Assembly: GCF_026283945.1 (NCBI RefSeq) | Contig: NZ_JAPDPC010000001.1 | Location: 124,001 to 188,000 of the forward strand | DNA from: Dyella humicola | GTDB taxonomy: Bacteria > Pseudomonadota > Gammaproteobacteria > Xanthomonadales > Rhodanobacteraceae | Length of the DNA: 64,000 nt | Direction: 5' to 3' | Shown: in pieces, positions 9,896 through 18,458 of the stretch | How positions within the stretch are numbered: the first letter of the stretch is position 1 | Layout: the number at the start of each line of letters is the position of its first letter | Position numbers and translations under genes: made by a program | The notes under the pieces: model-generated | The model's input: only the letters and a program-made list of their open reading frames with translations | The model's database searches: none | What the model was told of the DNA's origin: nothing

Positions 9896-10264
9896 TCATC
9901 CTTTGATGCGCGACGCATCGAAGTATTTGGGCAACACGCATCTCCGTGTCTCGGCGATGCACGTTTTTGATCCCGGAATCATGTAGTCCTTGTACGTCAC
10001 CTGCCCAATCGCGGACGTTGATTCACTACGACACATCACACCGTCCTTACCGTCGTCCGAGCAATAAGCAGGTTCACCCAACGCCGAACCGGCCGCAAAG
10101 CCTGCGGCGCCCCCAAGCAAACCGCCAAATATTGCATGCGCGATGACATCCAGCGGAAAGGTTGGGCCCATTGCGTCCGTAATCGCCGTCGAGGCACCCT
10201 TGATGGAACCGATAGCTCGGCTCAGGGACGGGTGGGTAGGTTCTCCAATAATGCCGGTTTGCAT
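9896..10264 (-). CDS. Hypothetical protein with glycine-zipper segment
   Basis: Up to 122 residues. A hydrophobic glycine/alanine-rich segment (IFGGLLGGAAGFAAGSALG, residues ~46-64) looks like a glycine zipper able to insert in membrane, followed by a soluble tail with four cysteines (YCSDDGKDGVMC; TCIAETRRC). The first start overlaps the end of the integrase gene by 43 bases; a start at 10171 (MGPTFPLDV) would remove the overlap. It converges on the helicase operon with a 30-base gap. Function unknown. Membrane-active small proteins occur beside integrases as toxins or lysis-type proteins, but nothing here proves that. Confidence 0.45.
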   Translation of the reverse strand: MQTGIIGEPTHPSLSRAIGSIKGASTAITDAMGPTFPLDVIAHAIFGGLLGGAAGFAAGSALGEPAYCSDDGKDGVMCRSESTSAIGQVTYKDYMIPGSKTCIAETRRCVLPKYFDASRIKG

Positions 10265-11436
10265 GGTGGCGCAGCAATCTCCAGCGAGAGTTTTGACTCA
10301 AGTAATTTGGCCACCGCCACTCCGTCGTTTCGCGTCAAATTCGGGATAAATCGCGAGTACACGCGAAAGAGCATCTGCGTGTTCGCGTGTCCAAGAATGT
10401 GGGCAACCCATTCGGGATTTTCGCCGGCGCCCAGCATCAGTGTCGCCGTGGTGTGCCTTGTCTGATAGGGCCGGCGCGCGGGCAAGCCCAATTGCTTGAG
10501 CAGGGGAAGCCAAATCCGGTTGTTGAAGTTCTTGGCGTTGATGGGCAGGCCATTACGGGTCGGAAAGACCCACGGACACGCCGGATCCCGCGATGCCCAT
10601 TGGATCTCCAAGGCCGCCTGAACCATCGGCAGCATCGGCACGTCACGCGAGGACCGTTCCGTCTTGGTCCCCTCTTCCAATTTGCCGATGACCAAGGTCT
10701 CCCGGACGAGGATGAGCCCCCGTTCCCTGTCCACGTTCTCCCATCGCAACCCATTGATCTCGCCGGTTCGTAGTCCGGAGAAGAACCGCGTAATCAGGTA
10801 ATTGCGTAGATCGGGCCGTACAGCCTCCAGGATGGCCTGAACCTCTGCAAGGTTAAATGGCCTGGCATCCGAGCGCTTCATCTTCAGGGGCTTGATGCCC
10901 TGAAATGCTGGCGAAAACTCAAAGCGAAGCGCGGCCTCGTTGAGCACCTGCCTCAGGAAGCACATGATCTTGTTGATCCGACTGGGGCTGAGCGCCCCCT
11001 TGTAACCCCGAAGCGTTGCCAGGTGGGCGCGGAAAGCCAGGATGTCCGCGCGGGAAATGGCCGACACGGAAGTCTCGCCGAACCGCGGCAACAGATTTTT
11101 TGCCATGACCTCCCTGACGGTGCGCAGGTGGATGGCGCTCCACTGGGGCGTCATCTCTGCAATCCAGGTTTGTGCAAAATCGCGAAAGAGCGGTGAGCGC
11201 CTCCTCTTATGGATCTCGCCATCAAACGTCGCGGCCTTAGGGCTCTCGGGAAAGAAATCCCCGTAGCGGAAGCCTTCATCCTTCATGGCAGCTTGCAGGT
11301 TGCGAAGGAGGGCTTCGGCGCGCCGCCGATCCGCCGGCATGTCCATGTAGGACGTCTGTTCCCGGCACCGCACTCCTTTGTAATAGAAGTCGAGGTAAAG
11401 CCTCCCCGTTTCGGGCCGAACGCGGATCGAGGACAT
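10222..11436 (-). CDS. Phage-type tyrosine recombinase (integrase)
   Basis: A 404-residue integrase from the ATG at 11436. An earlier in-frame start exists, but the MSSIRVRPETGRLYLDFYYKG opening is typical of the short N-terminal arm-binding domain of DUF3596-type integrases. A SAM-like core-binding domain follows (AISRADILAFRAHLATL). The catalytic domain shows GLRTGEINGLRW (Arg), TKTERSSRDV (Lys), YQTRHTTATLM (box II Arg-His), GHANTQML (His) and FRVYSRF (nucleophile Tyr). It lies at the right edge of the helicase operon and could mobilise it. No tRNA or obvious attachment site was seen next to it. Confidence 0.9.
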   Translation of the reverse strand: MSSIRVRPETGRLYLDFYYKGVRCREQTSYMDMPADRRRAEALLRNLQAAMKDEGFRYGDFFPESPKAATFDGEIHKRRRSPLFRDFAQTWIAEMTPQWSAIHLRTVREVMAKNLLPRFGETSVSAISRADILAFRAHLATLRGYKGALSPSRINKIMCFLRQVLNEAALRFEFSPAFQGIKPLKMKRSDARPFNLAEVQAILEAVRPDLRNYLITRFFSGLRTGEINGLRWENVDRERGLILVRETLVIGKLEEGTKTERSSRDVPMLPMVQAALEIQWASRDPACPWVFPTRNGLPINAKNFNNRIWLPLLKQLGLPARRPYQTRHTTATLMLGAGENPEWVAHILGHANTQMLFRVYSRFIPNLTRNDGVAVAKLLESKLSLEIAAPPCKPALLENLPTRP

Positions 11437-11813
11437 GGTCAGGCGCCCCTTCCGGTGATGGCGGGGGTGTGAAGGGACACTCCAGCAGGACTGACTGCGC
11501 ACGGACTAACGAGTGGTTGGGCGAGCATGGCTGGTCTCATAGGCAAGATTTGCCCTACGAGACCACGGGCGACGATTTGCGCAAGTCGACGATCATGCGT
11601 CTTGTCGCCCCGTCTTGCCGCGCTTCGCTAGACCCTCGGACTGTCCTTCGTGGACAGTTGCCGCTCCTCGTCCCCGCGCCATTTTCGCGACAAGCCCGGT
11701 TTATCTGCACCTCCGCAAACATGAGGGGGGTCTATTTGCCATCAGCATGGCTAACGCGTCCGTCATTGCGGCGCGCGCCAGCACGTCGCGTGATCGTGCG
11801 AAATGGGCTCAAC
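11437..11813. promoter_or_regulatory. Divergent intergenic region between two recombinase genes
   Basis: About 375 bases between the integrase and the giant recombinase gene. The downstream reading frame is technically open through it (GTG at 11469), but the predicted peptide there is Arg/Pro/Ser-rich and unlike the rest of the protein, so it is treated as upstream region. It holds the inverted repeat described separately and probably both divergent promoters. Confidence 0.4.
11532..11565. repeat. Inverted repeat, TGGTCTC...GAGACCA
   Basis: Arms TGGTCTCATAGGCAA and TTTGCCCTACGAGACCA pair almost fully around a very short loop. Position between two divergent recombinase genes suggests an operator, a recombinase-binding site or an attachment-site half; a transcriptional hairpin is the alternative. 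No T-run follows, so a terminator is unlikely. Confidence 0.55.
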
Positions 11814-14800
11814 GTGAGAAAGGACCAAGAAGACTATCTGACCGGCTATCTGACCAAACGAGGTATGCGCCATCAGCAGATGCAGTTGCTTTTTCGAATC
11901 CTAGTCGCCGTCGGTTCATCGAATCATGCCGTGTGGACCGCAACGACCCTCCTTCTTAAGGAGGTGGCCAATAAGTTCCCTTGGTTCGCGGAATCTCCTC
12001 AGGGAGCAGCACTTGGACGCCCGGCCACCTTCAGCTCGTTCTTTTCGGCCAACAGCACAATGCTACAGATGCTTGGGTATGACGATTCTCAAGGGCCGGA
12101 TCACTGCATGATGCTATCGCTGCTACAGCACAGCGGTAGCAGCACGGGCCACCTGGCCCTGAGGGACGTGGCAATTCTTGCCATCATCGCCGCTTGTCAC
12201 GACGACAGCGAAGACGTCGACTGGCAGACAGACCTCTCGGCCATTGCCCGCATCGCCGGCGCCACGGATGAAGCCATCGTGCGCGCCATTTCGCGATTGA
12301 CCTTTGACTGTCCCTCCTCGGTGCTCAGCCAATGGCGGTCCGTCATGGACGAACACGCCACCTTGTCGACCGATACTCGGCGGTCACTGCTCTCCTTGGC
12401 GCGCATTGTTCGCAGGGCCTGGCCCCTTCCTCCAAAGGAGCCTTTGCCTTCGCCGCTGGGGCCGGACCCTTGCGTCGGATCTGCGGCAGTCTCTGACGAG
12501 TGCGCGGCATCCATGGAGTTACCCAATTCCAGTGGAAGCTTGATTGCGGCTGCTCAGGGGGGCGAAACGGAACCTCATGTTACGGGCGACTCGGACACAT
12601 CTATCGCCTCATCGAAGGCCCCGGCGCGGAGGCGAAAGTCGACGAAGGAGGAACGCAAGGAGCACGGATTCGGCAAGATCGCCGGCAAGCGCATTAGGGT
12701 CAGGGAGTTGCCCTCAAAGGCCCAGCTTCTCAACGTCCCTCAAAAGCCTTCTGACCCCGAAGATAAAGGCGAGCGACGTCAACCCGAAGACTACCGCAAT
12801 GCTCAGTACATCTTGGCGGCTCCATCACCTAGTACCGCGAAGATCGAAGTGGCCCGGCCTTTGGTCGGTGAGCGCATGGCGATCTGTGATTTTCGCGCTG
12901 ATAAGTGTTGGCTGGCCGATACGGACCGCTGGAATGTTTTGACGCCCGAGGAGACAAAGCATGCCCTCAAAGCGGCGTTCGATCATGCAGAGCAAGCAAA
13001 GTCGGATATTGACGTCGGCGGTGATATTGAACATGCCAAGGGAGAGCTGCGTGCGACCCTCGAGCTCGTCCTGATTGCCCTGGCCGCGATATCAGACAAG
13101 TCAGTCGCCGAGGTCCAGTTCGCTACGCGCAAACACGCGCTTGCCGCATCGAACGCTGTTTCCGTGACGTGGGATGGGGAGCTCATCCGGAAAATTCCCT
13201 CCGTCAAAGGTCGCTTCAAGCCTAAGCCGGAAGAAATGGAGTACCTGCGGCCAGTCCAGGAAATGGTGATCCTTCGCCTGCCTCTGGAAGGCGTGCGCCT
13301 GCTGCGGGCATGGATCAAGGTTGAGAAGCTGGACGAGGCGAGAGGGCCGGTAAAGTTATTTACGGAGCGCGTCGCGGGGTCGAGGCGCCTGTCGCCGTTA
13401 TGTGAAATGCTGGCCAATCGGTCGGGGGTGCATCGCCTCGCGGCTGGACGCCTTCGCGACGTACTTCCTTTTGACGTGTTCCGAGTCACCACCGACGTGA
13501 CGATTGCGCAGTTCGTCTCTGGCAGGGCGCTTCGCCTTTCTCCAGTGGGGGGCTCCTACTACACGGCTCGGCTCTGCGAATTGCAGACGGTCTACGATCA
13601 GTTTGTGCGCCGGATTGGGCTGACCCCTGCTGCCGCGATGACCGCCGGCCTCGACGTCCTGATTGGTTCGAAGCTTAGTATGAACGACGAGTACGTCCAT
13701 CAGCGGATTGCGGGCATGGGGAACGGACTCAATCGGTCCACCGCCATGCTTCGGAGTCCGATCGCGAAAATCGTCGATTGTCACAATCGAATGGTGGCCT
13801 ATGTAGGCGGCATGCTCGAGGCCGCTATGGCGACTCGCAGCGCAGGCACGGTGGGGGACATCCGGATGCGCGATATGTGTTTGGCATCAGGGCTCATCGA
13901 AATTTCCGACAAGGACGTGGACGCAGGCCATTCGGTACGCCGCCTCGTTCTCTGCCCCATGGTCGTCGAACAGATTCGCGCGTTTCGCGCGCATCTCTAC
14001 ACGTTACAGACGATGGAGAGGCTTCCACATCATATTCGCGCCTATGCCACATGTGCTCTTTCCGGCGAAGGTCCGCTCATTGCGTTGGTGAATCAAGCCA
14101 AGGACATCTACCGTTACGAGCGCAAAGCACTCAAGCGCTTCTTTCCCGCCTTAGTTGTACTGCCAGGCAATGCATTTCGTCATCGCGCAGCGACCAAACT
14201 GCGAGCGATGGGATGCCGTGGCGACCTGGTGGCCTCACAGCTTGGCCATCTCGAATTTGCCCAAGTCTTCGGGATCGATAGCCCTACTTGCCCGCGCGAC
14301 CACGACAAGGTTATCGGACAATCGGTGGATGCCTCGCTAAAGTCGGATGGCTGGAAGATCGTGCGCGGCCTTGGCCAAGAGGCCGTCGCTGATCCCGTGC
14401 CAGGCCGTCTGAGCCTGGACATGAAAGCCGTCGAGGAAGACGTTGCTCGGCGGGAAAAGAACCGAAGGCCAGATCGGTCGCCCGCATGGCACCGCCGGCG
14501 AGAGAAAGAGCTTTCGTCCATTGAGGAGGAAATTACGCAGCTTCTGGAGCGCCATGCCCCCGATTTCCCTGTTGTCCACGGTGTGCGCCACATTAATGGA
14601 GAATGTCTGGGAACAATGCGGAACATCATCGCTACGCAGCACACGGAGGATGCTGACTCTCGGGAGTGGCGTTTCGACCTGTTGCATCGCCAGATGATGG
14701 CAGGCGAAAGACAAGGGCGATGGGTGTGTGAGGACAGAAGGCGTGTATTTCGCCTTTATACCGAACCCAGTCCATTCGCCCGTGGCATGTTGGAGGAACA

Positions 14801-16802
14801 TGCGAAGATCCTTGGCTTGCGACGTTGGTTTTGCGAGGCCTTGCCGCACGCGATGATCGGTCATGTAGACCAGGACTCGCTCGTGCACTGGTTCCTTTTG
14901 GGGCTCATCTTGTTCGACTTCGTGGTCGAAACACGTGAGTTGGAGGCCTACGCTAAGGCTGTGCCTGGCGCGTGGCGGTCTAAGAAACACGGGGATGCCC
15001 TGTTTCTCTCCATTCAGATGGACAAGGAGACGACGCTTCAAACCATCCAACTGACAGGCGTCAATGCAGCCCTGGCCGCGCGGCTCTGTGGCAACGACTT
15101 TGGCGCTTCAGAAAGCATCATCCAAGACTTTGAAGGCTGGCTTTCGAGGACACTTCCGGCGCTCATGAAGCCGGAGCGTGGCCATGTATTGCCATGCCTG
15201 CTTCTCGCCGCCCGCATTTCCAGTCGCTTCGAATTGCCGGGCACCCTTCGGGCACTCAGGAATCAGACGCTCAAGGCCGTCTCGCTTCGGCCAGAGCGGA
15301 TGCTGGCGCTTGTCGATGACCTTGCAGGTGGAGATGGGCTTATGCCGGCAAAATCACCCGACTTCCATGAGGGGAAGACGGTGGAAGCGCCAGCCTGTTC
15401 AGAGGCTGAAAGTCGGACCTTGCGCCTGGCACTGGCCGCGATCCTCCGTCCAGGAAGGAAGAGGTACGAACAAATCACGGCAAAAGTCGGGCGCACTGCA
15501 AAGGGTGACGTGGTGCAGACGATGGAGGAAAAGCTGACGGCGTTCAAAGAGCGCGTCAAGTCGACAAGTGAGCTTTTCTATTTTTTGGCAAGCTATGCGC
15601 TTCGGCTCCTCACGCGCGGCACTGGAAATTCAGGTCCTCTCAAGCGCTCGTCGGTTGAAAAGTACGTCTGCTGGATTGCCAAGTACCTCTCAAAGTACGG
15701 ACCGGGTAATGCGTACTGCGCGATGGACGAGGATGCTTTTATCAACCTTTACGATGCGATTGCTGGAAGCGTTGAAGAATCAACGGAGGCAGGCCTACGG
15801 GCGTGTTTGTGGTACTTCCACTCGTACATCCAGAGCTACCACCAAGTGGTGCGCCTCGACGCCGCGGAGGTTCTCGGCGGTCATCCTATCCCAGCCAATG
15901 TCGATGCAAATGTCATTACTGAAGCGGAGTACCGCAAAGCGCTCGACGCGTTTGCCAATGACATCAGGGCTGCAGTGCGTCGGGGCGATGACGAGGCGGC
16001 CAATTATCTCAAAGCGGCGCGTGTGACTCTCATACTGATGCGGCGATCGGGTAGTCGCCTGGGAGAAGTCATGGGCCGACGAACGAAAGACCTTTTCCTG
16101 GGTGAGGAGTGTTCAGTGATTGTCTTGCGCGCAAGCAAGTTTGGGACGCTCAAAACCATTAGCGCGCTGCGTGCCGTGAACATGCACCAAGATATGACGC
16201 AGGAAGAACGCGTCATTGTATGGCGCTGGATTGAAGAGCGAGAGGGACTTTGTGGTTCCAATGACCGGCGCAATTGGTCTCTTTTTGCTACCGGACGGGC
16301 CGATACGCCCCTCCTTGAGCGGCACCGGATCACAGCTTTGTTGTCCGAAAAGCTCAGAATGGCAACCGGTTTGTACGAAGCACGTCCCCATTGGCTTCGG
16401 CATAGCGCGACCTGCACGGATTTCAATGCCTTGTATGAACCTGTCAGGGACGCCGAGGGGTGCATCATTCCCGACGTCGCAGTGGCACTTCGTGTTGGAG
16501 GCGTGGGTGCCGGACCGTTGCATCTGGGTGAGCAGGTGAGCTTGCGGGCTCGTCGCGGACATCGCCACCTCGCCACGACAATTGCGTCTTACAGTCACAC
16601 GTTTATCTTAGCCATGGGGCATGGTAGTGCGTGGTCGCGTCTGGCTTTCTCGGACCGGCAGATGGCGGCGATCTGTGGCCTGACTTACGCGCACGTCCGC
16701 AAGCTCCGCGAACGGTTTCGAAGGAAGAAATACCGTGATCAGCATCTTGGCATGCTCCTCCTGCAACGGAGCGGCGTGCCCTATGGCGATCACTTGAAGT
16801 GA
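11814..16802 (+). CDS. Giant protein with two tyrosine-recombinase-like regions
   Basis: About 1,662 residues if GTG 11814 is the start; GTG 11469 and ATG 11865 are alternatives. Region 1 (residues ~665-800) looks like a degenerate recombinase core: TRSAGTVGDIRMRD, then NAFRHRAATKLRAMG and SQLGHLEFAQVFG, with no clear nucleophile Tyr. Region 2 (~1400-1600) has a full set: RRSGSRLGEVMGRR (Arg), LRASKFGTLK (Lys), PHWLRHSAT (His-x-x-Arg), RRGHRHLATT (His) and ASYSHTF (Tyr). The stretch between them and the N-terminal ~650 residues are unassigned; residues ~265-310 are charged and low-complexity. Likely a DNA-rearranging or transposition protein for the island. It faces away from the small integrase and converges with the TA pair. 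Confidence 0.75.
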   Translation: MRKDQEDYLTGYLTKRGMRHQQMQLLFRILVAVGSSNHAVWTATTLLLKEVANKFPWFAESPQGAALGRPATFSSFFSANSTMLQMLGYDDSQGPDHCMMLSLLQHSGSSTGHLALRDVAILAIIAACHDDSEDVDWQTDLSAIARIAGATDEAIVRAISRLTFDCPSSVLSQWRSVMDEHATLSTDTRRSLLSLARIVRRAWPLPPKEPLPSPLGPDPCVGSAAVSDECAASMELPNSSGSLIAAAQGGETEPHVTGDSDTSIASSKAPARRRKSTKEERKEHGFGKIAGKRIRVRELPSKAQLLNVPQKPSDPEDKGERRQPEDYRNAQYILAAPSPSTAKIEVARPLVGERMAICDFRADKCWLADTDRWNVLTPEETKHALKAAFDHAEQAKSDIDVGGDIEHAKGELRATLELVLIALAAISDKSVAEVQFATRKHALAASNAVSVTWDGELIRKIPSVKGRFKPKPEEMEYLRPVQEMVILRLPLEGVRLLRAWIKVEKLDEARGPVKLFTERVAGSRRLSPLCEMLANRSGVHRLAAGRLRDVLPFDVFRVTTDVTIAQFVSGRALRLSPVGGSYYTARLCELQTVYDQFVRRIGLTPAAAMTAGLDVLIGSKLSMNDEYVHQRIAGMGNGLNRSTAMLRSPIAKIVDCHNRMVAYVGGMLEAAMATRSAGTVGDIRMRDMCLASGLIEISDKDVDAGHSVRRLVLCPMVVEQIRAFRAHLYTLQTMERLPHHIRAYATCALSGEGPLIALVNQAKDIYRYERKALKRFFPALVVLPGNAFRHRAATKLRAMGCRGDLVASQLGHLEFAQVFGIDSPTCPRDHDKVIGQSVDASLKSDGWKIVRGLGQEAVADPVPGRLSLDMKAVEEDVARREKNRRPDRSPAWHRRREKELSSIEEEITQLLERHAPDFPVVHGVRHINGECLGTMRNIIATQHTEDADSREWRFDLLHRQMMAGERQGRWVCEDRRRVFRLYTEPSPFARGMLEEHAKILGLRRWFCEALPHAMIGHVDQDSLVHWFLLGLILFDFVVETRELEAYAKAVPGAWRSKKHGDALFLSIQMDKETTLQTIQLTGVNAALAARLCGNDFGASESIIQDFEGWLSRTLPALMKPERGHVLPCLLLAARISSRFELPGTLRALRNQTLKAVSLRPERMLALVDDLAGGDGLMPAKSPDFHEGKTVEAPACSEAESRTLRLALAAILRPGRKRYEQITAKVGRTAKGDVVQTMEEKLTAFKERVKSTSELFYFLASYALRLLTRGTGNSGPLKRSSVEKYVCWIAKYLSKYGPGNAYCAMDEDAFINLYDAIAGSVEESTEAGLRACLWYFHSYIQSYHQVVRLDAAEVLGGHPIPANVDANVITEAEYRKALDAFANDIRAAVRRGDDEAANYLKAARVTLILMRRSGSRLGEVMGRRTKDLFLGEECSVIVLRASKFGTLKTISALRAVNMHQDMTQEERVIVWRWIEEREGLCGSNDRRNWSLFATGRADTPLLERHRITALLSEKLRMATGLYEARPHWLRHSATCTDFNALYEPVRDAEGCIIPDVAVALRVGGVGAGPLHLGEQVSLRARRGHRHLATTIASYSHTFILAMGHGSAWSRLAFSDRQMAAICGLTYAHVRKLRERFRRKKYRDQHLGMLLLQRSGVPYGDHLK

Positions 16803-16830
16803 GCGCCTGGCTCGTCGTACCGAAACGGCT

Positions 16831-17097
16831 CTAGTGATCACCGTAGTGGAACTTGCAACTGATGATGGAGATGCACTCATCATCGAAGGCGTAGACCAGG
16901 CGATCCTTCTTGTTGATCGACCTGGACCAAAAGCCGACCAGATCACCGCTCAACTCATGAGGATCGCCCAATCCGTCGTTCGGAGTCCTCTGCGCATCCT
17001 TGATGAGGGAGTTGATCTTCTTCAGGGTCTTCTTATCTTCAGCCCAATCCTGGTAGTCCTTCCAGGCTTCGTCCGTGAACGTGATACTTCGTGCCAT
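16831..17097 (-). CDS. yoeB: YoeB-family mRNA interferase toxin
   Basis: An 88-residue RelE/YoeB-fold ribosome-dependent endoribonuclease. It has the family opening (SITFTDEAWKDYQDW), the HELSGDLVGFWSR segment with the catalytic Glu, the KKDRLVY Arg and the C-terminal KFHYGDH with the catalytic His and Tyr. Length matches the family. The ATG shares its A with the stop of the antitoxin gene (TGATG), so the pair is translationally coupled, antitoxin first. It cleaves mRNA at the ribosomal A site when the antitoxin is degraded. It may stabilise the island. Confidence 0.93.
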   Translation of the reverse strand: MARSITFTDEAWKDYQDWAEDKKTLKKINSLIKDAQRTPNDGLGDPHELSGDLVGFWSRSINKKDRLVYAFDDECISIISCKFHYGDH

Positions 17098-17369
17098 CAA
17101 GCGCGCTCCTCTCCCTCCTCCTCGATCAGCTCTCGCTTCTTAGCCTTCCCCGCCTTGAACTGAGCGATGGACTTGGCGAGGTGATCGCGGTTTGCTTTGT
17201 TGCTGAGTAGGTGAATGGTGTCTGCCATCGAGTTGTAGTCCGCAAGGGACATGACTACTGCGTCCTCGTGGTCGCGGCGATGGATGACCGTGATGGAGCA
17301 GTCGCTCGCTACGGTATCCAGCACATCCTTGAGGTTGTTACGGGCGTCGGAAAAGCTGACGACTCGCAT
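17097..17369 (-). CDS. yefM: YefM-family antitoxin
   Basis: A 90-residue Phd/YefM antitoxin. The N-terminal DNA-binding half (RVVSFSDARNNLKDVLDTV, then HRRDHEDAVVMSLADYNSM) is typical; the charged C-terminus (KAGKAKKRELIEEEGEE) would wrap the YoeB toxin. It is the first gene of the pair and the likely autorepressor of a promoter upstream of 17369, where a palindrome with the TGTACA core is found. Confidence 0.93.
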   Translation of the reverse strand: MRVVSFSDARNNLKDVLDTVASDCSITVIHRRDHEDAVVMSLADYNSMADTIHLLSNKANRDHLAKSIAQFKAGKAKKRELIEEEGEERA

Positions 17370-17420
17370 TGGGTTCTCCTGTCTGTCTTACCTTTCTATG
17401 TGTTCCTGATGTCTTTCTTA

Positions 17421-17444
17421 ACTTGTGCAATATGTTGTACAAGT
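17421..17444. promoter_or_regulatory. Probable YefM operator palindrome
   Basis: ACTTGTGCAA and TTGTACAAGT form a nearly perfect inverted repeat with a four-base spacer, 52-75 bases upstream of yefM. The right arm contains TGTACA, the core hexamer known for E. coli YefM binding. Presumed autorepression site of the yefM-yoeB pair. Confidence 0.6.
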
Positions 17445-17661
17445 GCAGTTTAGAACATGCTCTAAGGGGCAACAAGTGGTTAGTACAGACCCTTCGCGAC
17501 ACCTACATCACTGATTCTATTGGCTTTCCATGGTCCGCCTAGGTTGATCCTAGGTCTGACTTCAAGCCGCCCTCGAGCCACCATTCAGGCAAAATGTGCC
17601 CCAGCGAGAGGGCGGCCCTCCGGCGGAGTCAGACCGGTTACACAGCCGGCCGAGGTCTTTG

Positions 17662-18090
17662 CTAAGCGTGGTCGACCGGCATAACGCTCTGGCGCGCGGC
17701 CCACATCACGCGCGCCGGATCCAACGCGAGCAGCTCCCGCGGGCGGGCCCCGCCCAGGTAACTGTTGACGGCCTCGAACCAGACCGCCATGCCCCAGGCG
17801 TCCTGTGTCGCACTGAGAATGACCATGACGTCCTGCAATGCGGGCAGCGGTTGCCACCCGCGGGGATCCATACCGTAGAACGGAAAGTGGTCCCTGCCAT
17901 CGAGCGCGAGGGCGTAAATCTGCCCTGCCCGTTGCCAAGCCACGGGATCCGGCGGCGGGCTGCCGGGGGGTGCATGGGCAGCCATCTCAGCTGCATCGAG
18001 CCAACGCGCGCCCTGGAGCACGGCCTCGCGTGCCCGAGCCTGCATCGCGGCCTCCATGGCGCTGATCCTGGGGTCGTTTCGTGCCGTCAT
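17662..18090 (-). CDS. DUF2384-like (Xre/MbcA/ParS toxin-binding) protein
   Basis: A 142-residue soluble protein. The C-terminal third (AVWFEAVNSYLGGARPRELL, then DPARVMWAARQ) follows the pattern of the MbcA/ParS toxin-binding domain, where a tryptophan-containing loop and GGxRPxELL lead into a final helix. The N-terminus (MEAAMQARAREAVLQGARWLDAAE) is helical and lacks a clear HTH. Such proteins are usually antitoxins of RES-type NAD+-degrading toxins, but no RES gene is adjacent, so this may be an orphan. Family call is moderate. Confidence 0.55.
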   Translation of the reverse strand: MTARNDPRISAMEAAMQARAREAVLQGARWLDAAEMAAHAPPGSPPPDPVAWQRAGQIYALALDGRDHFPFYGMDPRGWQPLPALQDVMVILSATQDAWGMAVWFEAVNSYLGGARPRELLALDPARVMWAARQSVMPVDHA

Positions 18091-18458
18091 GCCGTACCAA
18101 TGACTCCCAGGTCGTCGGTCAAAAAGCGATGCGGTAGGTGGGGCGCCCCTGCCTCGGTGGACTCATGCGACGGCTTGCTCCTTCAAGGTGCCGTCGTCAT
18201 TGATGTCCTTGGCGCCGAGGATACCGTTGGAACACGTCTCACGCCACGCGGCCAGGGCTGTGCCGGAGGGGTGGGGTTGGGGGTTTTAGCGCGAAAACTA
18301 AATCCCAGGCAAGCCGCACAACGGTGCGGGTTCCCACGGTTTCGTGGCTTCCGTCCGGTAACCGGACAAACACCGCCATTTGGTAGCAGGCGCCCAGCGA
18401 AACCTGCCGAGTGACTTCACTAGCTGTCGCCGCCAGAAAGTTGCGCAATAGGAGCAAA
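18091..18458. other. Gene-poor gap with short degenerate reading fragments
   Basis: No supportable gene. On the minus strand a short fragment ending near 18168 (…GILGAKDINDDGTLKEQAV) and another between about 18450 and 18239 read like protein remnants, but neither has a convincing start or ribosome-binding site. Possibly decayed coding DNA. Confidence 0.35.

Noticed and set aside
13778-14281. Plus-strand frame inside the giant recombinase gene
   Set aside because: Shadow frame within a longer coding region, Arg/Ser-rich and without motifs.
17596-18414. 272-codon plus-strand frame over the DUF2384-like gene
   Set aside because: Arg/Pro/Ala-rich antisense peptide; the minus-strand protein has a recognisable pattern.
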